Below, one piece after another: positions 10,647-19,579 of a stretch of DNA of 64,000 bases; the first letter of the stretch is position 1; the number at the start of each line of letters is the position of its first letter. The notes under the pieces are model-generated. The model saw only the letters and a list, made by a program, of their open reading frames with translations. It had not been told where the DNA came from and ran no database searches. The stretch covers positions 633,186 through 697,185 of the forward strand of contig NZ_KK073875.1 of assembly GCF_000585395.1 (NCBI RefSeq), written 5' to 3'. This stretch comes from Saccharibacillus sacchari DSM 19268 (GTDB lineage: Bacteria > Bacillota > Bacilli > Paenibacillales > Paenibacillaceae). The translations under genes were made by a program, and so were the position numbers.

Positions 10647-11006
10647 TTAAGCGTTGATTTTTTCTTTTGCTGCGGATGCCAGTGTGTTGAACGCCGTAAG
10701 GTCGTTAACAGCCAGCTCAGCCAGCATTTTACGGTTCACGTCGATACCCGCCAATTTCAGGCCGTGCATCATTTTGCTGTACGACAAACCGTTTTGACGT
10801 GCAGCCGCGTTGATACGAACGATCCACAGTTTGCGGAAGTTGCGTTTTGTCTGACGACGATCGCGGTAAGCATAGATCAGGGATTTGTTAACTTGCTCTT
10901 TTGCTGTTTTAAAAATGCGGTGTTTGGAACCGAAATAACCTTTTGCCAGCTTCAGTACTTTTTTATGACGACGACGCGTCACGAAACCGCCTTTAACTCT
11001 TGCCAT
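10647..11006 (-). CDS. rplT: 50S ribosomal protein L20
   Basis: 119-residue, strongly basic assembly protein of the large subunit. Starts [16 protein letters not shown] and contains the family stretch [17 protein letters not shown]. In Bacillus the protein represses its own operon by binding the infC leader; such a leader is present here. It follows rpmI by 32 bases and has a GGGAGG ribosome binding site. Confidence 0.98.
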   Translation of the reverse strand: MARVKGGFVTRRRHKKVLKLAKGYFGSKHRIFKTAKEQVNKSLIYAYRDRRQTKRNFRKLWIVRINAAARQNGLSYSKMMHGLKLAGIDVNRKMLAELAVNDLTAFNTLASAAKEKINA

Positions 11007-11038
11007 ATCTAAAGACCTCCCAGTCGATTATGTTGAAA

Positions 11039-11239
11039 CTATTTGAGTTGCTTGAGTTGTTGTGCCAGACGTCTAACGTCGCCTTGAGCCATCAGATGAT
11101 CGGCTTTCAGGTTACGCTTAGCGCGCTTGGATTTGTGCGAGAGCAGGTGGTTTTTGTGCGAGCTGTAACGCGTCACTTTACCTGTACCTGTGATTTTGAA
11201 ACGGCCTTTCAGACTGCTGTGTGTTTTCATTTTAGGCAT
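11039..11239 (-). CDS. rpmI: 50S ribosomal protein L35
   Basis: 66-residue basic ribosomal protein starting MPKMKTHSSLKGRFK, with the conserved HLLSHKSKRAKRNL segment. It lies 12 bases downstream of infC and 32 upstream of rplT in the usual three-gene order. Confidence 0.98.
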   Translation of the reverse strand: MPKMKTHSSLKGRFKITGTGKVTRYSSHKNHLLSHKSKRAKRNLKADHLMAQGDVRRLAQQLKQLK

Positions 11240-11251
11240 TTTACTTTCCCC

Positions 11252-11764
11252 CTATTGGTTTTTCGGAGCCAAAATCATAATCATGCTGCGGCCTTCGAGC
11301 TTCGGTTGACGATCGACGATCGAAATTTCCGCAACTTCGTCCCGTACGCGTTCCAGCACTCTTTGACCAAGCGAAGCGTGCGTGATCTCGCGGCCGCGGA
11401 AACGCACGGAGCATTTCACTTTGTCGCCGGCTTCAAGGAACTTGACCACGTTACGCAATTTCGTGTGATAATCGTGTTCTTCGATGTTCGCGCTGAAGCG
11501 AACTTCTTTGAGCTCGACGATCTTTTGATTTTTGCGTGCTTCTTTGTCTTTCTTTTGTTGCTCGTAACGGAACTTGCCGTAATCCATGATCCGACAAACC
11601 GGCGGTTTTGCTTGTGGCGCCATGTTCACCAAATCTAAATTCAGGTCCGCTGCCATCTGAAGCGCTTCACGAATCGGCGTAATTCCGATTTGTTCGCCTT
11701 CCGCGCCTACCAGGCGTACTTCGCGCGCCCGGATTTCCTCATTGATCATATGGTCCTTACTAAT
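11252..11764 (-). CDS. infC: Translation initiation factor IF-3, rare ATT start
   Basis: Binds the 30S subunit, prevents premature joining with 50S and checks the initiator tRNA. An ATG-led frame begins at 11749 (MINEEIRAREV) but has no ribosome binding site. Five codons upstream is ATT AGT AAG GAC CAT (11764), preceded by GGAGGT with 8-base spacing. Read as fMet-S-K-D-H-M-I-N it matches the usual Bacillales IF-3 N-terminus. An ATT start is a known hallmark of infC, allowing IF-3 to limit its own translation. The product is 170 residues with both IF-3 domains. Confidence 0.93.
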   Translation of the reverse strand: MSKDHMINEEIRAREVRLVGAEGEQIGITPIREALQMAADLNLDLVNMAPQAKPPVCRIMDYGKFRYEQQKKDKEARKNQKIVELKEVRFSANIEEHDYHTKLRNVVKFLEAGDKVKCSVRFRGREITHASLGQRVLERVRDEVAEISIVDRQPKLEGRSMIMILAPKNQ

Positions 11765-11976
11765 AACCGTCCACCTCCGAATCGAGTTTGTTGCAAGGGC
11801 TTATTTGCCCATAATAAAAGGGATACGGACAAGCTGTCCGCATCCCGGTGATCTTCAATCTTCATGAGGAAAAACTCTTCATAAACGATCGGATCGGGAA
11901 CCAGCCGACATATACCGGACAGGTGAGAAGCGGAAGCTTCTGCTTTTGAATCCTAATAGTTAAACAACACTTGGAC
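11765..11976 (-). promoter_or_regulatory. L20-type autoregulatory leader with attenuator
   Basis: Untranslated leader of about 210 bases. It contains an AAAGCAGAAGCTTCCGCTTCTC hairpin region like those in known L20 leaders. Near its end is an intrinsic terminator: GGGATGCGGACAG pairs with a CTGTCCGTATCCC-type arm (11846-11820), followed by TTTTATTAT. By analogy with Bacillus, L20 binding would favour the terminator. Assignment is by position and hairpin similarity. Confidence 0.75.
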
Positions 11977-11977
11977 T

Positions 11978-12006
11978 ACTATACCGGATAACCGGAAGAT
12001 TGTAAA
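11978..12006 (-). promoter_or_regulatory. Promoter of infC-rpmI-rplT
   Basis: Minus-strand TTTACA (12006-12001), a 17-base spacer and TATAGT (11983-11978). Confidence 0.75.
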
Positions 12007-12039
12007 GTGTTTTTCGAAACTTTTTTTGCCGACTCCAGA

Positions 12040-13278
12040 TTAGCTTTGTTCGCTCTGCATCTCATCGATCCGAACGACGCGAGTATGCTTAGTGTGGCTC
12101 CATTGTTTGTTGTTCTGCGTGAAGAACGCATAGAACGTAATCGGGAACCACGACAGCAGATAGATCGGGAAGAGCAGCATGTACGCGTACACTTTCCACG
12201 ACTTCACGTTTTCCAAAATCATGGCTACGAAGAACACCGCAACCTGAGCCACAATCGCGACGGCAGCTACCCATAATGGAAGCAAGCTGTACATGGTCAC
12301 GATATGAGGTCCGTTAAACAACGCGATGTCGCCGTACAGAACGGCCGTAAGAAGAAGGGTCAACAGTACGATGTAGACGTTAACCGCGTACAGCGCCATA
12401 TCGAACTTCACGATGCTGCGATCACGGATACTCTGCCACAACAGCGGGAAGAAATATTTGCGCGCTACGGTAAAGTGTCCTTGCATCCAACGCAGGCGTT
12501 GTACGGAAGAAGCTTTGAACGTCAGCGGCTTCTCGTCGTAAATTTTAGCGTGGTAGTTGAACTTCGGGTACACGCCGCGTTTTACGCAACGCATCGTGAA
12601 CTCCAAGTCCTCAACCAAGCTTGTCGCGCCCCATCCCATATCCTTCAGCAACTTATTGTCGAAGCACATGCCCGTACCGCCAAGGAAGTTGGCCATGTTC
12701 AGGTTGTGACGGGACAACTGCCACAGACGGTTGATGTACCAATAGGAAATCCCGTAAGCGGCCGTGATCCAAGAGTCGTTCGGGTTCTTCGTGTCGATAT
12801 AACCTTGAATGACTTGCGCGCCCTTGCACAGATCATCGTTCATGCCGATCAGGAAGTCCGGGTGTGCCAGGTTGTCGGCATCCAGCATAACGATACCGTC
12901 ATACTCGCGATCCAGCTTCCACAGTTCCTCCAGCATCCACTCGATGGCATAACCTTTGCCTCGAAGATTCGGGTTGACCCGAACGCAAGCGTTCCAACCG
13001 TGCTCGCGCACGATATCGGCGGTCTTGTCGGTACAGTTATCGCAAATCACGAACACATCGTACAGTTCTTTCGGATAGCGCAGCTTTTTGAGGTTCTCCA
13101 TCAAAGCCCCGATCACTTCTTCTTCGTTATGCGCAGCGACCAAAATAGCGAAAGACTTTTGCGGCTCAAACGACTTTTCTTTTTTCTTTTTGTACAGTCC
13201 GAACAATGCAAATCCGAACTGGTACACTCCGATTACGGCCAGCAGCACCTGGAGCGTCATAAATATTCCTTGCAGCAT
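12040..13278 (-). CDS. Membrane glycosyltransferase family 2 (processive type)
   Basis: Probably polymerises or transfers a sugar at the cytoplasmic membrane face. The 412 residues have one N-terminal membrane segment (about 5-28), then a GT-A domain with ILVAAHNEEE, the DXD-type LDADN, the SLVEDLEF acidic motif, and QRLRWMQGH, which is the QxxRW motif of processive enzymes such as PgaC/IcaA. Three to four C-terminal membrane segments follow. The start at 13278 has AAAGGGGG upstream, with rather wide spacing. The gene stands alone, so the polymer made cannot be named; an exopolysaccharide or N-acetylglucosamine polymer is possible. Confidence 0.85.
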   Translation of the reverse strand: MLQGIFMTLQVLLAVIGVYQFGFALFGLYKKKKEKSFEPQKSFAILVAAHNEEEVIGALMENLKKLRYPKELYDVFVICDNCTDKTADIVREHGWNACVRVNPNLRGKGYAIEWMLEELWKLDREYDGIVMLDADNLAHPDFLIGMNDDLCKGAQVIQGYIDTKNPNDSWITAAYGISYWYINRLWQLSRHNLNMANFLGGTGMCFDNKLLKDMGWGATSLVEDLEFTMRCVKRGVYPKFNYHAKIYDEKPLTFKASSVQRLRWMQGHFTVARKYFFPLLWQSIRDRSIVKFDMALYAVNVYIVLLTLLLTAVLYGDIALFNGPHIVTMYSLLPLWVAAVAIVAQVAVFFVAMILENVKSWKVYAYMLLFPIYLLSWFPITFYAFFTQNNKQWSHTKHTRVVRIDEMQSEQS

Positions 13279-13891
13279 GGTTGGTTGAACCCCCTTTTTT
13301 TACCCCTATGTACACAGTAAGATTGTTTTTTATTTTTGTCTTCTGTGCCTTGTTTTCCTTAGCGACCTTGAATGACCCGTTTTTTGTGTTAGGCTTGGCG
13401 TAAATCGTTCTTTTCGATTCTGGCGATTTTGCGGACATTTGTCAAAACCGTGAAATCGCGATGCAGGGCAAAAAAAGAGCGCCTTGCCGTCAAATTCATC
13501 ACAGTGGCCTGCTGATTCGCTTCCGCATCCTTGTTTATCTGCGGTTTGCTCCGGCTTTTGCGCTTTTGGTCCCGTTTCAGCATTCTGAAATTCGGGGACC
13601 TGCCCACCTCCCGTTCTTCTCGCCCTTAATTAAACGCGAGAGCACTGATAAAAGTTGGGCAATTTCGGTTAATTTTTTTTAACCCTATTATAATTGCCTT
13701 GAATCATTGTATAATTCGGGGTTGATAGAGTCAAAGTTACAACCAGATGTGGAACTGCCGTTCGGCTTGACCGTAGCTCAGGCGTATTCAAAGAATAAGT
13801 AGCGTCTTGGGCAAGGGCAAGCTCCGGCAGCAAAAAAAGACAGCCCCGTCGCCTTCTCCAATCGCCCGGGCTCTTTATCCGGAGGGATGTT
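13279..13891. other. Gene-poor spacer
   Basis: About 610 bp between divergent genes. A minus-strand frame of 72 codons (13607-13389) rich in Lys/Arg begins with GTG but has no well-placed ribosome binding site, so it was not called. AT-rich stretches near 13670-13715 include TATTATAAT and TATAAT words that could serve the downstream PAP2 gene. No conserved RNA was recognised. Confidence 0.4.
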
Positions 13892-14419
13892 ATGCGTAGT
13901 TTGCTGATCAAGCTGAGCCAATTGGACCAGCGCATTTTCAAATGGGTCAACGGACGTCTGCACCATCGCGTTCTGAGTGTCCTACTCTACTATTTGACCC
14001 ACTTGGGCGGTGCCACGTTCACGATCACGGCAACCGTTCTCGCGTCGTGGCTCGCGCCGGCGCCGTGGAATTCCGCCGCCCTGCATTCGCTCGTCGCACT
14101 GGCTGTCAGCCACGTCCCCGTGGCCGTCGTCAAAAAGCTGTACCCGCGCGTTCGACCGCACCTGGCGTTGCCCGAGACGAACACATTCCGCAACCCGCTC
14201 GTGGATCATTCGTTCCCGTCGGGACATACGACCGCGATCTTCTCGGTCACGGTTCCGATCATGCTGCTCATTCCGTGGAGCACGGCCATACTGCTTCCGA
14301 TCGCCTTAATTGTAGGAACTTCCCGCATGTACCTCGGTTTGCACTATCCGTCCGATGTACTGGCCGGCGGCGTGATCGGTTCGTTGACCGCTTGGCTGAC
14401 GGTTGCATTATGGCCTTAA
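13892..14419 (+). CDS. PAP2-family membrane phosphatase
   Basis: Removes phosphate from a lipid phosphate such as phosphatidic acid or undecaprenyl diphosphate at the membrane. The 175 residues carry all three PAP2 signatures in order: KKLYPRVRP (about 82-90), HSFPSGHTT (about 109-117), and SRMYLGLHYPSDVLAG (about 143-158), with four to five membrane segments. GGAGGG lies six bases before the ATG. The next gene, a lipid-type glycosyltransferase 168 bp downstream, suggests a role in envelope lipid metabolism (inference). Confidence 0.9.
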   Translation: MRSLLIKLSQLDQRIFKWVNGRLHHRVLSVLLYYLTHLGGATFTITATVLASWLAPAPWNSAALHSLVALAVSHVPVAVVKKLYPRVRPHLALPETNTFRNPLVDHSFPSGHTTAIFSVTVPIMLLIPWSTAILLPIALIVGTSRMYLGLHYPSDVLAGGVIGSLTAWLTVALWP

Positions 14420-14587
14420 AGCGGCTATCGTAGAGGGGTATGAAGCTCGCTATTCGGCAGGTTTGCAAACCGCTCGAACGAACAGCCGAACCTGCCCGGG
14501 CGTTTGCCGGGCAGATCGAAAAATCGGCCCGTCTTCCGCGCTGCATGGCGTCGGCGACGGGCTTTTCCGAAAAAGGTGACGAAAAAC

Positions 14588-15730
14588 GTGTCCAAATACA
14601 GAGTCCTGATCCTGTCGGAAGGCTTCGGCGCCGGACATACGCGGGCCGCCTACGCCTTGTCCGGCAGCCTTCGCAGGCTTTGCCCCGACGTTCAGACCCG
14701 CGTGCTCGAACTCGGAAGCTTTCTGAACCCCAAGGTCGCTCCTCTGTTCATCAATGCTTACAAAAAAACGGTGGTAACCCAACCTCGTTTCGTGAGCATG
14801 GTGTACAAACAGCAGTATAAAAAGTCGCTCAATCGTCTGACTACGCTGGCTCTTCATCGATTGTTTTACGCACATGCAAGAGAAGTCATCGAGCAGCTCA
14901 GGCCGGATTTGATCGTGTGTACGCATCCGATTCCGAGCGCGGTGATTTCTCGCCTCAAGCGCCTGGGCCTGCGAGTGCCTCTCTGCACGGTCGTAACGGA
15001 TTACGATGTCCACGGAACCTGGATCAGCTCGGGCGTGGATCATTATCTGGTCTCTACGCAAGAAGTGAAAAACAAAGTTCTGCAGCGCGGCGTATCGCCT
15101 TTTCGGATCGACGTGACCGGCATTCCGGTGGATCCGAGCTTCTGGGAACATCCGGTCAAAGCAAGCATCTTGCAGGAAATGGGTCTTAAAGCCATGCCGA
15201 CCGTGCTCGTGATGAGCGGCGGTTGGGGCCTGATGAACGGTGATGTACTGAATCCCTATCTGACCCGTTGGCGGCAAGACATCCAATTGGTCTTCTGCGT
15301 CGGAAGCAACGAAAAAGCGATGCGCAAGTTAAAAAAAGACCCCCGTTTCCAGCATGAAAACATTCATGTGATCGGGTATACGAAAGAAATCGACAAGCTG
15401 ATGGAAGCTTCCGATCTGTTGATTACAAAGCCCGGCGGGATGACCTGCACCGAAGGCTTGGCCAAAGCCCTCCCGATGTTATTCCACAATCCGCTGCCCG
15501 GCCAGGAAGAAGAGAACTGCGAATACTTTACCAGCAAAGGCTGGGGAGAACGCTTGTCTTCGCTCGAAGTCGTCGGCAAATGGATGACCCGTCTGACGGA
15601 CGAAGAACAATACGCGGAACTCGCGAGCAGACGCGCCGAGAGCCGCCGCAACATCGAAAAGCTCCGCCCAATGCAAAGCGCCAAGCGCATCATCGAAATC
15701 CTGGAAACGACAAACAAGGTGCCCCAATAA
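14588..15730 (+). CDS. MGDG-synthase/UgtP-like glycosyltransferase
   Basis: Family 28-type glycosyltransferase that transfers sugar to a lipid, such as diacylglycerol. The 380 residues have the N-terminal MGDG-synthase motif SEGFGAGHTRAA right after the start, VVTDYDVHGTW mid-protein, and the C-terminal nucleotide-sugar site ITKPGGMTCTEGLAKALPM. An upstream ATG (14504) extends the frame, but GTG 14588 (followed by SKYRVLILSEG) fits the family start and has AAAAAGGTG upstream. Exact acceptor and sugar are not readable from sequence. Confidence 0.85.
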   Translation: MSKYRVLILSEGFGAGHTRAAYALSGSLRRLCPDVQTRVLELGSFLNPKVAPLFINAYKKTVVTQPRFVSMVYKQQYKKSLNRLTTLALHRLFYAHAREVIEQLRPDLIVCTHPIPSAVISRLKRLGLRVPLCTVVTDYDVHGTWISSGVDHYLVSTQEVKNKVLQRGVSPFRIDVTGIPVDPSFWEHPVKASILQEMGLKAMPTVLVMSGGWGLMNGDVLNPYLTRWRQDIQLVFCVGSNEKAMRKLKKDPRFQHENIHVIGYTKEIDKLMEASDLLITKPGGMTCTEGLAKALPMLFHNPLPGQEEENCEYFTSKGWGERLSSLEVVGKWMTRLTDEEQYAELASRRAESRRNIEKLRPMQSAKRIIEILETTNKVPQ

Positions 15731-15760
15731 GCGTATTCGCTTGGGGGCGCCTTTCTTTAT
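15719..15760 (+). terminator. Terminator overlapping the glycosyltransferase stop
   Basis: Arms AAGGTGCCCCAATAAGCG and CGCTTGGGGGCGCCTTT. The stop codon TAA lies inside the left arm, and TTTCTTT follows. Confidence 0.8.
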
Positions 15761-15761
15761 T

Positions 15762-16002
15762 GAGTTCCTGTTCGTTTTTTTGTGGGGAAGACCTGGGGGC
15801 GGCTCCGGGGGTGTTTCGTTTCGGTCGCGTGTTGAACTGGGGAAGCTGGATTGGAATTTTACAAGGAGGCTTCCCCAGTTCAAAGGCGAACGCTTATAGC
15901 ATAGGCTTCCGAAGTGCATTTCTTCGAAATGCTTCAGCTCCTACACTGAAACACCCCCTCCGCCTCTCGGCCTTCCTTTTTTTCAAAAAAAAGAACGAAC
16001 TC
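15762..16002. repeat. Palindromic repeat family 1, copy B (long subtype)
   Basis: 241 bp of near-complete dyad symmetry. Outer arms are GAGTTCCTGTTCG and CGAACTC-type sequence, the core stem is GGGGGTGTTTC/GAAACACCCCC, and the inner stem is AACTGGGGAAGC/GCTTCCCCAGTT. An extra hairpin GCATTTCTTCGAAATGC sits at 15931-15947. It lies between two convergent terminators. Copy E is the same subtype in opposite orientation. Confidence 0.85.
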
Positions 16003-16005
16003 CAT

Positions 16006-16036
16006 AAAAAAAGACGACCCCGCTCATGGGGTCGTG
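16006..16036 (-). terminator. Terminator serving trmB
   Basis: Minus-strand GACGACCCC/GGGGTCGTC hairpin followed by seven T. It is separated from the trmB stop by repeat copy C. Confidence 0.8.
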
Positions 16037-16043
16037 AAAGGAT

Positions 16044-16228
16044 AAAATCTTCTTTTGAGGGTAAGGTACGCGACGAAGCGGAGGGAGAAATTCAGTTCGA
16101 GACGCCTTTGAACTTGGAAAACTTCCTTATCCAATTTAAATCCAGTTTTCCAAGAGAGACAGCGGCCTCGAACGAATTTCTCCCGCAGCGGCTCAAGCGC
16201 AACTCAACCCCTCGAAGAAGAAGATTTT
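16044..16228. repeat. Palindromic repeat family 1, copy C (inverted orientation)
   Basis: Outer arms AAAATCTTCTT and AAGAAGATTTT, core stem GGGAGAAATTC/GAATTTCTCCC, inner stem CTTGGAAAAC/GTTTTCCAAG. It lies exactly between the trmB stop codon (which it overlaps) and the trmB terminator, so it forms the 3' untranslated region. Confidence 0.85.
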
Positions 16229-16988
16229 ATTCTTCTCCGGCCTCTTCAGCGGCCAAGGCGGCCCGTTCATCGGAGGAGATCCGGTACGGCTCCATTCGGA
16301 TTTCGTCGTAGCGTTCCAACGCGCGCTCGCCGATCACGACTTCGCAGCGGTGGATGTTCATGCCTTTGCCCATGAATTTATGCTCATACTCGGTCATGAC
16401 GTGTTCTTCGTTGATTCCGTCACGGTGCAGGTTCAGGCTGATATTGGTCATTTGCAGCCCCGAGTCCGCGAACGAGTTCAACGAGAATTCGAACAAGGTC
16501 TCCGAGTCGGTCTTGAAATGAATTTGTCCGTCGGTGTTCAGCACGCGCTTGTACATCTCCAAGAAACGCGGGTGCGTCAGGCGACGGCGGGCGTGCTTTT
16601 TCTTCGGCCACGGATCGCTGAAGTTCAAGTAAATGCGATCCAGTTCTCCAGGCGCGAAAATATCTTCGAGCTTTTCCACATTGGCGCGCGCCAGCATCAG
16701 GCTCGGCGGCGTCTCGTGGCCTTGCTCTTCCCAAGCCGCTCTTGCTTTATCGCTTGCACGGCGAACGAGTTCGTCGTACATGTCGATGCCGATAAAGTTG
16801 GCTTCCGGCATGCGTACGCTGGTTCCGCTGATAAAGCGGCCTTTGCCCATGCCCAATTCTACAAAGATCGGATGGTCGTTGCCGAACAACTCGGCCCAAC
16901 GTCCCTTATACTGTTCCGGTTCGAGGACAACCAATTCCGGCTGTGCCTGCAGGTTTTCCAGGATTCCTTTTCTTCCGCGTAAACGCAT
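16227..16988 (-). CDS. trmB: tRNA (guanine-N7)-methyltransferase
   Basis: SAM-dependent enzyme that methylates G46 in the variable loop of tRNA. The 253 residues contain the SAM site VELGMGKGRF (about residues 43-52), GIDMYDEL, and the family motif NFSDPWPKKKHARRRL. GCGGAGG precedes the ATG at 16988. The C-terminal 25 residues are acidic and extend past the usual end of about 215-240. The stop codon TAA falls at the edge of repeat copy C. Confidence 0.95.
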   Translation of the reverse strand: MRLRGRKGILENLQAQPELVVLEPEQYKGRWAELFGNDHPIFVELGMGKGRFISGTSVRMPEANFIGIDMYDELVRRASDKARAAWEEQGHETPPSLMLARANVEKLEDIFAPGELDRIYLNFSDPWPKKKHARRRLTHPRFLEMYKRVLNTDGQIHFKTDSETLFEFSLNSFADSGLQMTNISLNLHRDGINEEHVMTEYEHKFMGKGMNIHRCEVVIGERALERYDEIRMEPYRISSDERAALAAEEAGEE

Positions 16989-17153
16989 GTCATTCCTCCG
17001 CTATAAAAATCTCGGCCCGGTGATCTAGGTATCGTCTTGCTTTCGGCCCAATAGTACGCCGATACGTCCTGGATCTGAAAAGATGCCGTAGCCTCCGCCT
17101 TATTGTGCCGAACTTCCCGCTAAAAGTAAAGATAAAAGCAAGCTGCATCCATG

Positions 17154-17186
17154 AAAAAGAAGCCCTTCGCGAAAGAAGGACTTCGT
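17154..17186 (-). terminator. Terminator after the 61-residue protein gene
   Basis: Minus-strand GAAGTCCTTC/GAAGGGCTTC hairpin followed by TTTTTC, about 90 bases beyond the stop at 17278. Confidence 0.7.
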
Positions 17187-17277
17187 GGGACGACCCGCTG
17201 TTCCGAGCAAGCCGTCGATCTATGCCGGGATAATGATCCGGTTAACCGAAAAGGGGCTGACAGCTCCCTGTCCTCGT

Positions 17278-17463
17278 TTACTCCGTGCGATCCGCGGCAA
17301 TATCGAATGTCTTTTCAAAAGCAGTACGAATTTTCTTGCGGGCATCAATTTCGATCTTATGACCGCTATGGAAACGTACACCGGTCAGTGCCAGCGCTTC
17401 TTCGCGAGTCAGCTCAACCGAGATTCTTTCTTCCGAATGATCCGGTGCAAATTGAGTCGTCAT
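17278..17463 (-). CDS. Small hypothetical protein (61 residues)
   Basis: Not recognised as a named family. The product begins MTTQFAPDHSEERIS, is mixed charged, and has no membrane segment or signal peptide. ATG 17463 is chosen over an in-frame TTG at 17469 because GAGGTG lies seven bases before the ATG. It has its own downstream terminator, which supports a real monocistronic gene. Function unknown. Confidence 0.7.
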   Translation of the reverse strand: MTTQFAPDHSEERISVELTREEALALTGVRFHSGHKIEIDARKKIRTAFEKTFDIAADRTE

Positions 17464-17748
17464 TGTCAATCACCTCTTCATTTCTATAGAATAATCGGCC
17501 TGTGCCGGGATAAAAAGAGAGCGTTACCATCGTTGATGCGACGCTGCTTTCCCGTCTTCCGATCTTGAGATAAATATAACACATCCATGTAATATTTATC
17601 AAGCGCAAAATTTATTTTTTTATCACTATTTTTAACGTTTCAAATTATTGTTCACGGAATCAACCTTTTTTACCGTACGCAATTTTGCTAAAATTAAAGA
17701 TTGACTGATAGAACGTGTTTCCATATTGAAAGGAGTTCGACTTTTATT

Positions 17749-18717
17749 ATGAGCATCTCTTCACCTACTTCGACTCTTGAACCGCAATCGCCCCTTTTAT
17801 GGAGCGATAAAAGATTCCATACCTGGAACACCGAAATGCACGATCAATTCGGTGATAAAGTCTTCAAAGTCATGCTCGACGCCGGCTTCTCGTGCCCCAA
17901 CCGCGACGGCTCCGTCGCCAAAGGCGGCTGCACGTTTTGCAGCGCGCGCGGATCGGGCGACTTCGCCGGAAGCCGTCGCGACGATCTGGTGACGCAGTTC
18001 AACAATATCCGCGACCGCCAACATCTGAAGTGGCCGAGCGCCAAATATATCGGGTATTTCCAAGCGTATACCAATACGTATGCCCCGCTCGAGACGCTGC
18101 GCGAATACTATGAAGAGATTTTGAAGCAGCCCGGCGTGGTCGGTCTTGCCATCGCTACACGCCCGGACTGCCTGCCCGACGACGTCGTGGATTATTTGGC
18201 CGAGCTGAACGAGCGAACTTATCTGTGGGTCGAGATGGGTCTGCAAACGATCCACGAATCCACGTCGAAGCTCATCAACCGCGCGCACGATACCGCCTGC
18301 TACGAAGAAGCGGTTGCCAAACTGCGCGCGCGCGGCATTCGGGTCTGCGCCCATATCATTTACGGTCTCCCGCAGGAAACGCACGAGATGATGCTGGACA
18401 CCGGGCGCGCCGTAGCGAACATGGACGTGCAGGGAATCAAAATTCATCTGCTCCACCTGATGCGCAAAACGCCGATGGTCAAACAATATGAAGCCGGACT
18501 GCTCCGTTTCCTGGAACGCGACGAATATATTAAACTGATTGTCGATACGTTGGAAATTTTGCCGCCGGAAATGATCGTGCACCGGCTGACCGGAGACGCG
18601 CCGCGCGACCTGTTGGTCGGACCGATGTGGAGTTTGAAAAAGTGGGAAGTGTTGAACGGAATCGACGACGAACTGAAAAACCGCAATACCTGGCAGGGTA
18701 AATACTGGAGGGGCTGA
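17749..18717 (+). CDS. ytqA: Radical SAM protein, YtqA type
   Basis: Radical SAM enzyme of the TIGR01212/YtqA family. The 322 residues have an Elp3-like cluster motif SCPNRDGSVAKGGCTFC (three cysteines for the 4Fe-4S cluster, near residues 45-61) and a TIM-barrel core. A longer frame starts at 17701, but ATG 17749 (MSISSPTS) has AAAGGAG upstream, although 13 bases away. The stop is four bases before ytqB. Since ytqB modifies tRNA, a tRNA-linked role for ytqA is a reasonable guess but is not shown by the sequence. Confidence 0.88.
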   Translation: MSISSPTSTLEPQSPLLWSDKRFHTWNTEMHDQFGDKVFKVMLDAGFSCPNRDGSVAKGGCTFCSARGSGDFAGSRRDDLVTQFNNIRDRQHLKWPSAKYIGYFQAYTNTYAPLETLREYYEEILKQPGVVGLAIATRPDCLPDDVVDYLAELNERTYLWVEMGLQTIHESTSKLINRAHDTACYEEAVAKLRARGIRVCAHIIYGLPQETHEMMLDTGRAVANMDVQGIKIHLLHLMRKTPMVKQYEAGLLRFLERDEYIKLIVDTLEILPPEMIVHRLTGDAPRDLLVGPMWSLKKWEVLNGIDDELKNRNTWQGKYWRG

Positions 18718-18721
18718 CGTC

Positions 18722-19306
18722 ATGGGATTTGTATCGGTACTCAATTTTGCCCAACAGTTGATTCAAAAAAGGCTGCAACCCGGCGAAATCGCCATCGATG
18801 CGACAGTGGGCACGGGAGCGGATACGTTATACCTCGCTCGAACAGTCGGCGCGCGCGGAACGGTCTACGGGTTTGATATTCAACAAGCCGCATTGGACCA
18901 GGCACGAGCACGGTTGGAAAAAGAACAGGAAGCCGGGACGCGCCTTGCGGCTACGGAACTGGTACTGCGCAGCCACTCGGAAATGGCGGAAGTTCTGCCT
19001 GCCGAGCAGCAGGGCAAGATTGGCGCCGTGATGTTCAATCTTGGCTATTTGCCGGGTGCCGAGGACTTGAGCGTGATGACCGTTCCGGACTCGACATTGC
19101 CGGCTCTCCACGCAGCTCTGTCCCTGTTGCGTCCCAAAGGCATTTTGACTGCGATCCTGTATCCCGGGCATGAAGGCGGCGGCGCCGAAGCTTCGGCTGT
19201 CGAGCAATGGGCCGGCGAATTGCCTGTCACGACCGCACGGGTGATTCTGTACCGCCAGCCGCAAAGACCGGATGCGCCCTACCTGATGGCCGTAGAGAAG
19301 ATATAA
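18722..19306 (+). CDS. ytqB: tRNA methyltransferase, YtqB/MnmM family
   Basis: SAM-dependent class I methyltransferase. In Bacillus subtilis YtqB (MnmM) methylates the aminomethyl group of nm5s2U at the tRNA wobble position. The 194 residues show AIDATVGTGADTLYLA (about residues 24-39, SAM site), YGFDIQQAALDQA, and FNLGYLPGAED. It is coupled to ytqA (GGAGG overlaps the ytqA end). A terminator follows. Function is transferred from the family. Confidence 0.88.
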   Translation: MGFVSVLNFAQQLIQKRLQPGEIAIDATVGTGADTLYLARTVGARGTVYGFDIQQAALDQARARLEKEQEAGTRLAATELVLRSHSEMAEVLPAEQQGKIGAVMFNLGYLPGAEDLSVMTVPDSTLPALHAALSLLRPKGILTAILYPGHEGGGAEASAVEQWAGELPVTTARVILYRQPQRPDAPYLMAVEKI

Positions 19307-19347
19307 AAATTCACGCATGCCCTGACCGCATCGAAAAGTCGGGGTCA

Positions 19348-19390
19348 TAGTCGGAAGTACGGGATCATCCCCGTACTTCCGGCTTTTTCT
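19348..19390 (+). terminator. Terminator of ytqA-ytqB
   Basis: Arms GTCGGAAGTACGGG and CCCGTACTTCCGGC followed by TTTTTCT. Confidence 0.85.
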
Positions 19391-19579
19391 CCGTTTTTCG
19401 ATCGTTGGACGGGCGTGCCCAAGTTACCTGATTGAAGCCCTGCCCCAGGATCAAATCCTCATTCCGATCCGATCAATCTGCTCAAAAGCGGGTATAGATC
19501 ACCTAAAGGCATTAATTTCGAAACACTTGATCTCCAGCAAAAATCGGACCTATTCGAACTCAGGGAGGGACGACATGTT

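Noticed and set aside
13389-13607. 72-codon basic minus-strand ORF
   Set aside because: GTG start with no properly spaced ribosome binding site, and no terminator or recognised family.
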